Shown here piece by piece: positions 7,201 through 7,865 of a DNA stretch of 7,865 bases. A program made the translations under genes and the position numbers. The notes beneath the pieces were generated by a model. It saw only the letters and a program-made list of their open reading frames with translations. It was not told the DNA's origin and searched no databases. The first letter of the stretch is position 1. Each line of letters starts with the position of its first letter. Source of the stretch: Chloroflexota bacterium (lineage in GTDB: Bacteria > Chloroflexota > Anaerolineae > J102); contig JAADFV010000084.1 in NCBI GenBank assembly GCA_013152695.1, positions 1 through 7,865 of the forward strand, read 5' to 3'.

Positions 7201-7865
7201 TTATATCGCCGACATGGCTAATCAGCGTCTGGTACATCTTGATGCTACAGGTAAGCGGGTTGGGTCCTGGGGTGAGGCTGGGGAAGGTCCCGGTCAATTT
7301 ACCGAGGTCTTCGATCTGGTCGTGACCCCATCTGGCGATATTGCCGTGCTCGACGCCGTCAATCAGGTGATTTCAGTATGGTTGGCAGAGGGTGATTTTG
7401 CCCGCCAATTCGGGGCGGATCTGGCCACTTACCGTCCTCGCGGCCTGGGCATCACGCCTGCTGGCGAATATCTCATCGCCGATACGGGCGGGGTACGGGT
7501 GCTTCTCGTAGGTCCAGATGGCCAGCGTTTGCAGCAGTTCGGTGGCCCCGACGCCGAACTTGGGCCCGGCCAGCCTACTGATGCCGCCTACGGGCCGGGG
7601 GATATCATTTATGTGGTCGAACCGATTTCCGGCGCTCTCTGGCGCGTCGATGCTGTTTCCGGTCAGATGCAGCGTTATCCCTCACCCGAGGCCAACACCA
7701 TCGAATCACCGCATCTTGCCGTAAGCAGCGACGGTCGCATCTTTGTGACAGACCCCGAAGGCGGCCGGGTTTTGGTTTACAGCGCTGATATGCAGCCTTT
7801 GGCACAGTTTGGGGGTAAAGGAACCCAAGCCGGGCTCTTCAGCCGACCCGTGGGCATTGCCCTGA
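4217..7865 (+). CDS. GT-C (GT39/PMT-like) membrane glycosyltransferase fused to PA14 domains and NHL propeller (partial, 3' end off window)
   Basis: One frame stays open for 1216 codons, from ATG 4217 to the window end. Residues 1-110 hold four predicted membrane helices, then a polar linker to about 135. A GT-C core follows (about 136-515): a first helix ending in VRFYALDTYP, an outer loop with the acidic pair D166-E167 (SDE), expected catalytic base of PMT/ArnT-type enzymes, then HLTFSR (256-261) and many further helices. Such enzymes move sugars from polyprenyl-phosphate donors to lipid, glycan or protein on the outer membrane face. A soluble region (about 520-640) leads to two PA14-type domains: 644-758, degenerate, and 781-895, with SDDGSLVYIDDQLV intact. 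Linker 909-961 is Pro-rich. NHL repeats begin near 981, 1028, 1072, 1120, 1162 and 1208; the last is cut. The start is the first possible ATG after the stop at 4187-4189, with no clear ribosome binding site. Acceptor unknown. Confidence 0.88.
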   Translation, partial: MTRLLYLIIALILALVAQHWLTEGGIPRDALIFFVLGGGLFAWAAEAPPSWPALPGRRRWQRWGLALAVAAVVVVLAVAFTRFWSGQYGGWGLWLWLLAVVAYMVGTWIEEPVESAATEPDKIGNSSLPSYLNPRLVLILLLAILLIATAVRFYALDTYPNGCQSDECNNGLDALKWLSGAPYMPYAETNEGQATLFTYVIALFIKLFGQSVTSMRMVSASVGVLTVLAFYALARELYNRPIALLTAALLAADRWHLTFSRIVYELIMMPLVLSLQMWFLIKALKTGRRRWWALSGLMLALGMNTYTAYRVVPFLTGLYFLYWLIAHRQRIRQDFEGMLTFAGAALVGVAPLGVYIIRNWNVFISRINHISIFRDVEAAGSYAPLWSNLEKTLFMFNWKGDNAALNNLPGAPLLQSVVAALLILAVFWAVRWLWKELPFLYVTWFLAIGSLAVLSVAHEAPTARRPIGLVPVIYLLVAAVFDQFWRAWIRAWGQKRWRPLAVGLTVIVLYVMGSNIHTYFRVQAVDPSVWGAYSPNESAVGEYLATVPESVHIYMTPQYTHHSAVKFIGGPHKITVLNLAQHIPLREDPGADVEFILEPVDERLVPLLQQLYPGGTYNAHRDRYGRTLFLSYHVPRALYDAARGLQAVYIAGTDPSQPPAQRGKQDSLQVDFATSSPLPPPFVARFQGALLAPKYGAYTFEVDVRGGEAALYLDESEVLRVRDGRESLERTLAGGFQGLKVVVWADTATATLSVRWATPDNPQLHPIDEGALYNLPGASNGLVGYYYHTPDWSGTPNLIQRDLFILPNNILREPFSIRWVGKIAAPVSGTYLFATRSDDGSLVYIDDQLVVDNSGSHGAQDRQGTIELSEGFHDIQVLYNELGGSREMQLWWQPPGRNRSIIPSIYLYPVEDELPSDLVLPPLPSNQPPEPVVSQPGGGIQPQPEPVAPAPPAASALGDFPNVQLDVLWTYGTCGSGKKELQKPMGVAVDGNGDVYIADMANQRLVHLDATGKRVGSWGEAGEGPGQFTEVFDLVVTPSGDIAVLDAVNQVISVWLAEGDFARQFGADLATYRPRGLGITPAGEYLIADTGGVRVLLVGPDGQRLQQFGGPDAELGPGQPTDAAYGPGDIIYVVEPISGALWRVDAVSGQMQRYPSPEANTIESPHLAVSSDGRIFVTDPEGGRVLVYSADMQPLAQFGGKGTQAGLFSRPVGIAL

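Noticed and set aside
6729..7325. 198-codon + strand open frame within the glycosyltransferase fusion
   Set aside because: It is out of frame with the long reading frame, rich in Pro/Ser/Leu without domain features, and overlaps clear PA14 and NHL coding sequence.
1..7865. Search for insertion sequences, CRISPR arrays, tRNA/rRNA genes or a defence system
   Set aside because: No transposase-like or integrase-like motifs, no regularly spaced repeats, no tRNA cloverleaf and no nuclease or toxin domains were seen on either strand.

Overview
The window reads as chromosomal DNA from a bacterium, most likely a member of the Chloroflexota (Anaerolineae/Caldilineae type). That placement is an inference from protein style, not from a marker gene. 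The clues are a large membrane glycosyltransferase fused to PA14 and NHL domains, a secreted VCBS/BACON-like protein ending in an LPIV-type tail, and a zinc dehydrogenase of a type I associate with that phylum. All four genes lie on the + strand. I see no mobile element, CRISPR array, tRNA or rRNA.

Layout: (1) 1-171 is the last 56 codons of a Cu(I)-exporting P1B-type ATPase. (2) 172-414 is a repeat-rich gap with a short palindrome, a direct-repeat pair around a hairpin, and three tandem octamers. (3) 415-1386 is a zinc-dependent medium-chain dehydrogenase with both zinc sites intact. (4) 1387-1554 holds a convincing extended -10 promoter, a 9-bp perfect leader hairpin and a good ribosome binding site. 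(5) 1555-3894 encodes a secreted protein: signal peptide, seven FG-GAP/VCBS-like repeats, three BACON/Ig-like domains and the C-terminal tail. (6) 3895-4216 holds a strong intrinsic terminator and two weak promoter candidates. (7) 4217 to the window end is one uninterrupted frame of at least 1216 codons. It encodes a polytopic GT-C (GT39/PMT-like) glycosyltransferase continuing into two PA14-type domains, a proline-rich linker and an NHL beta-propeller, and it runs off the window in the sixth blade.

The genes do not look like one operon. The secreted protein has its own promoter and terminator, the dehydrogenase has its own ribosome binding site after a 243-nt gap, and the glycosyltransferase fusion starts 322 nt after the preceding stop. 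A shared cell-surface theme joins the last two: one exports a large propeller/Ig-like protein, and the other couples membrane sugar transfer to extracytoplasmic carbohydrate-binding-like and propeller modules. A functional link between them is only speculation. The fusion gene is the most interesting item here.
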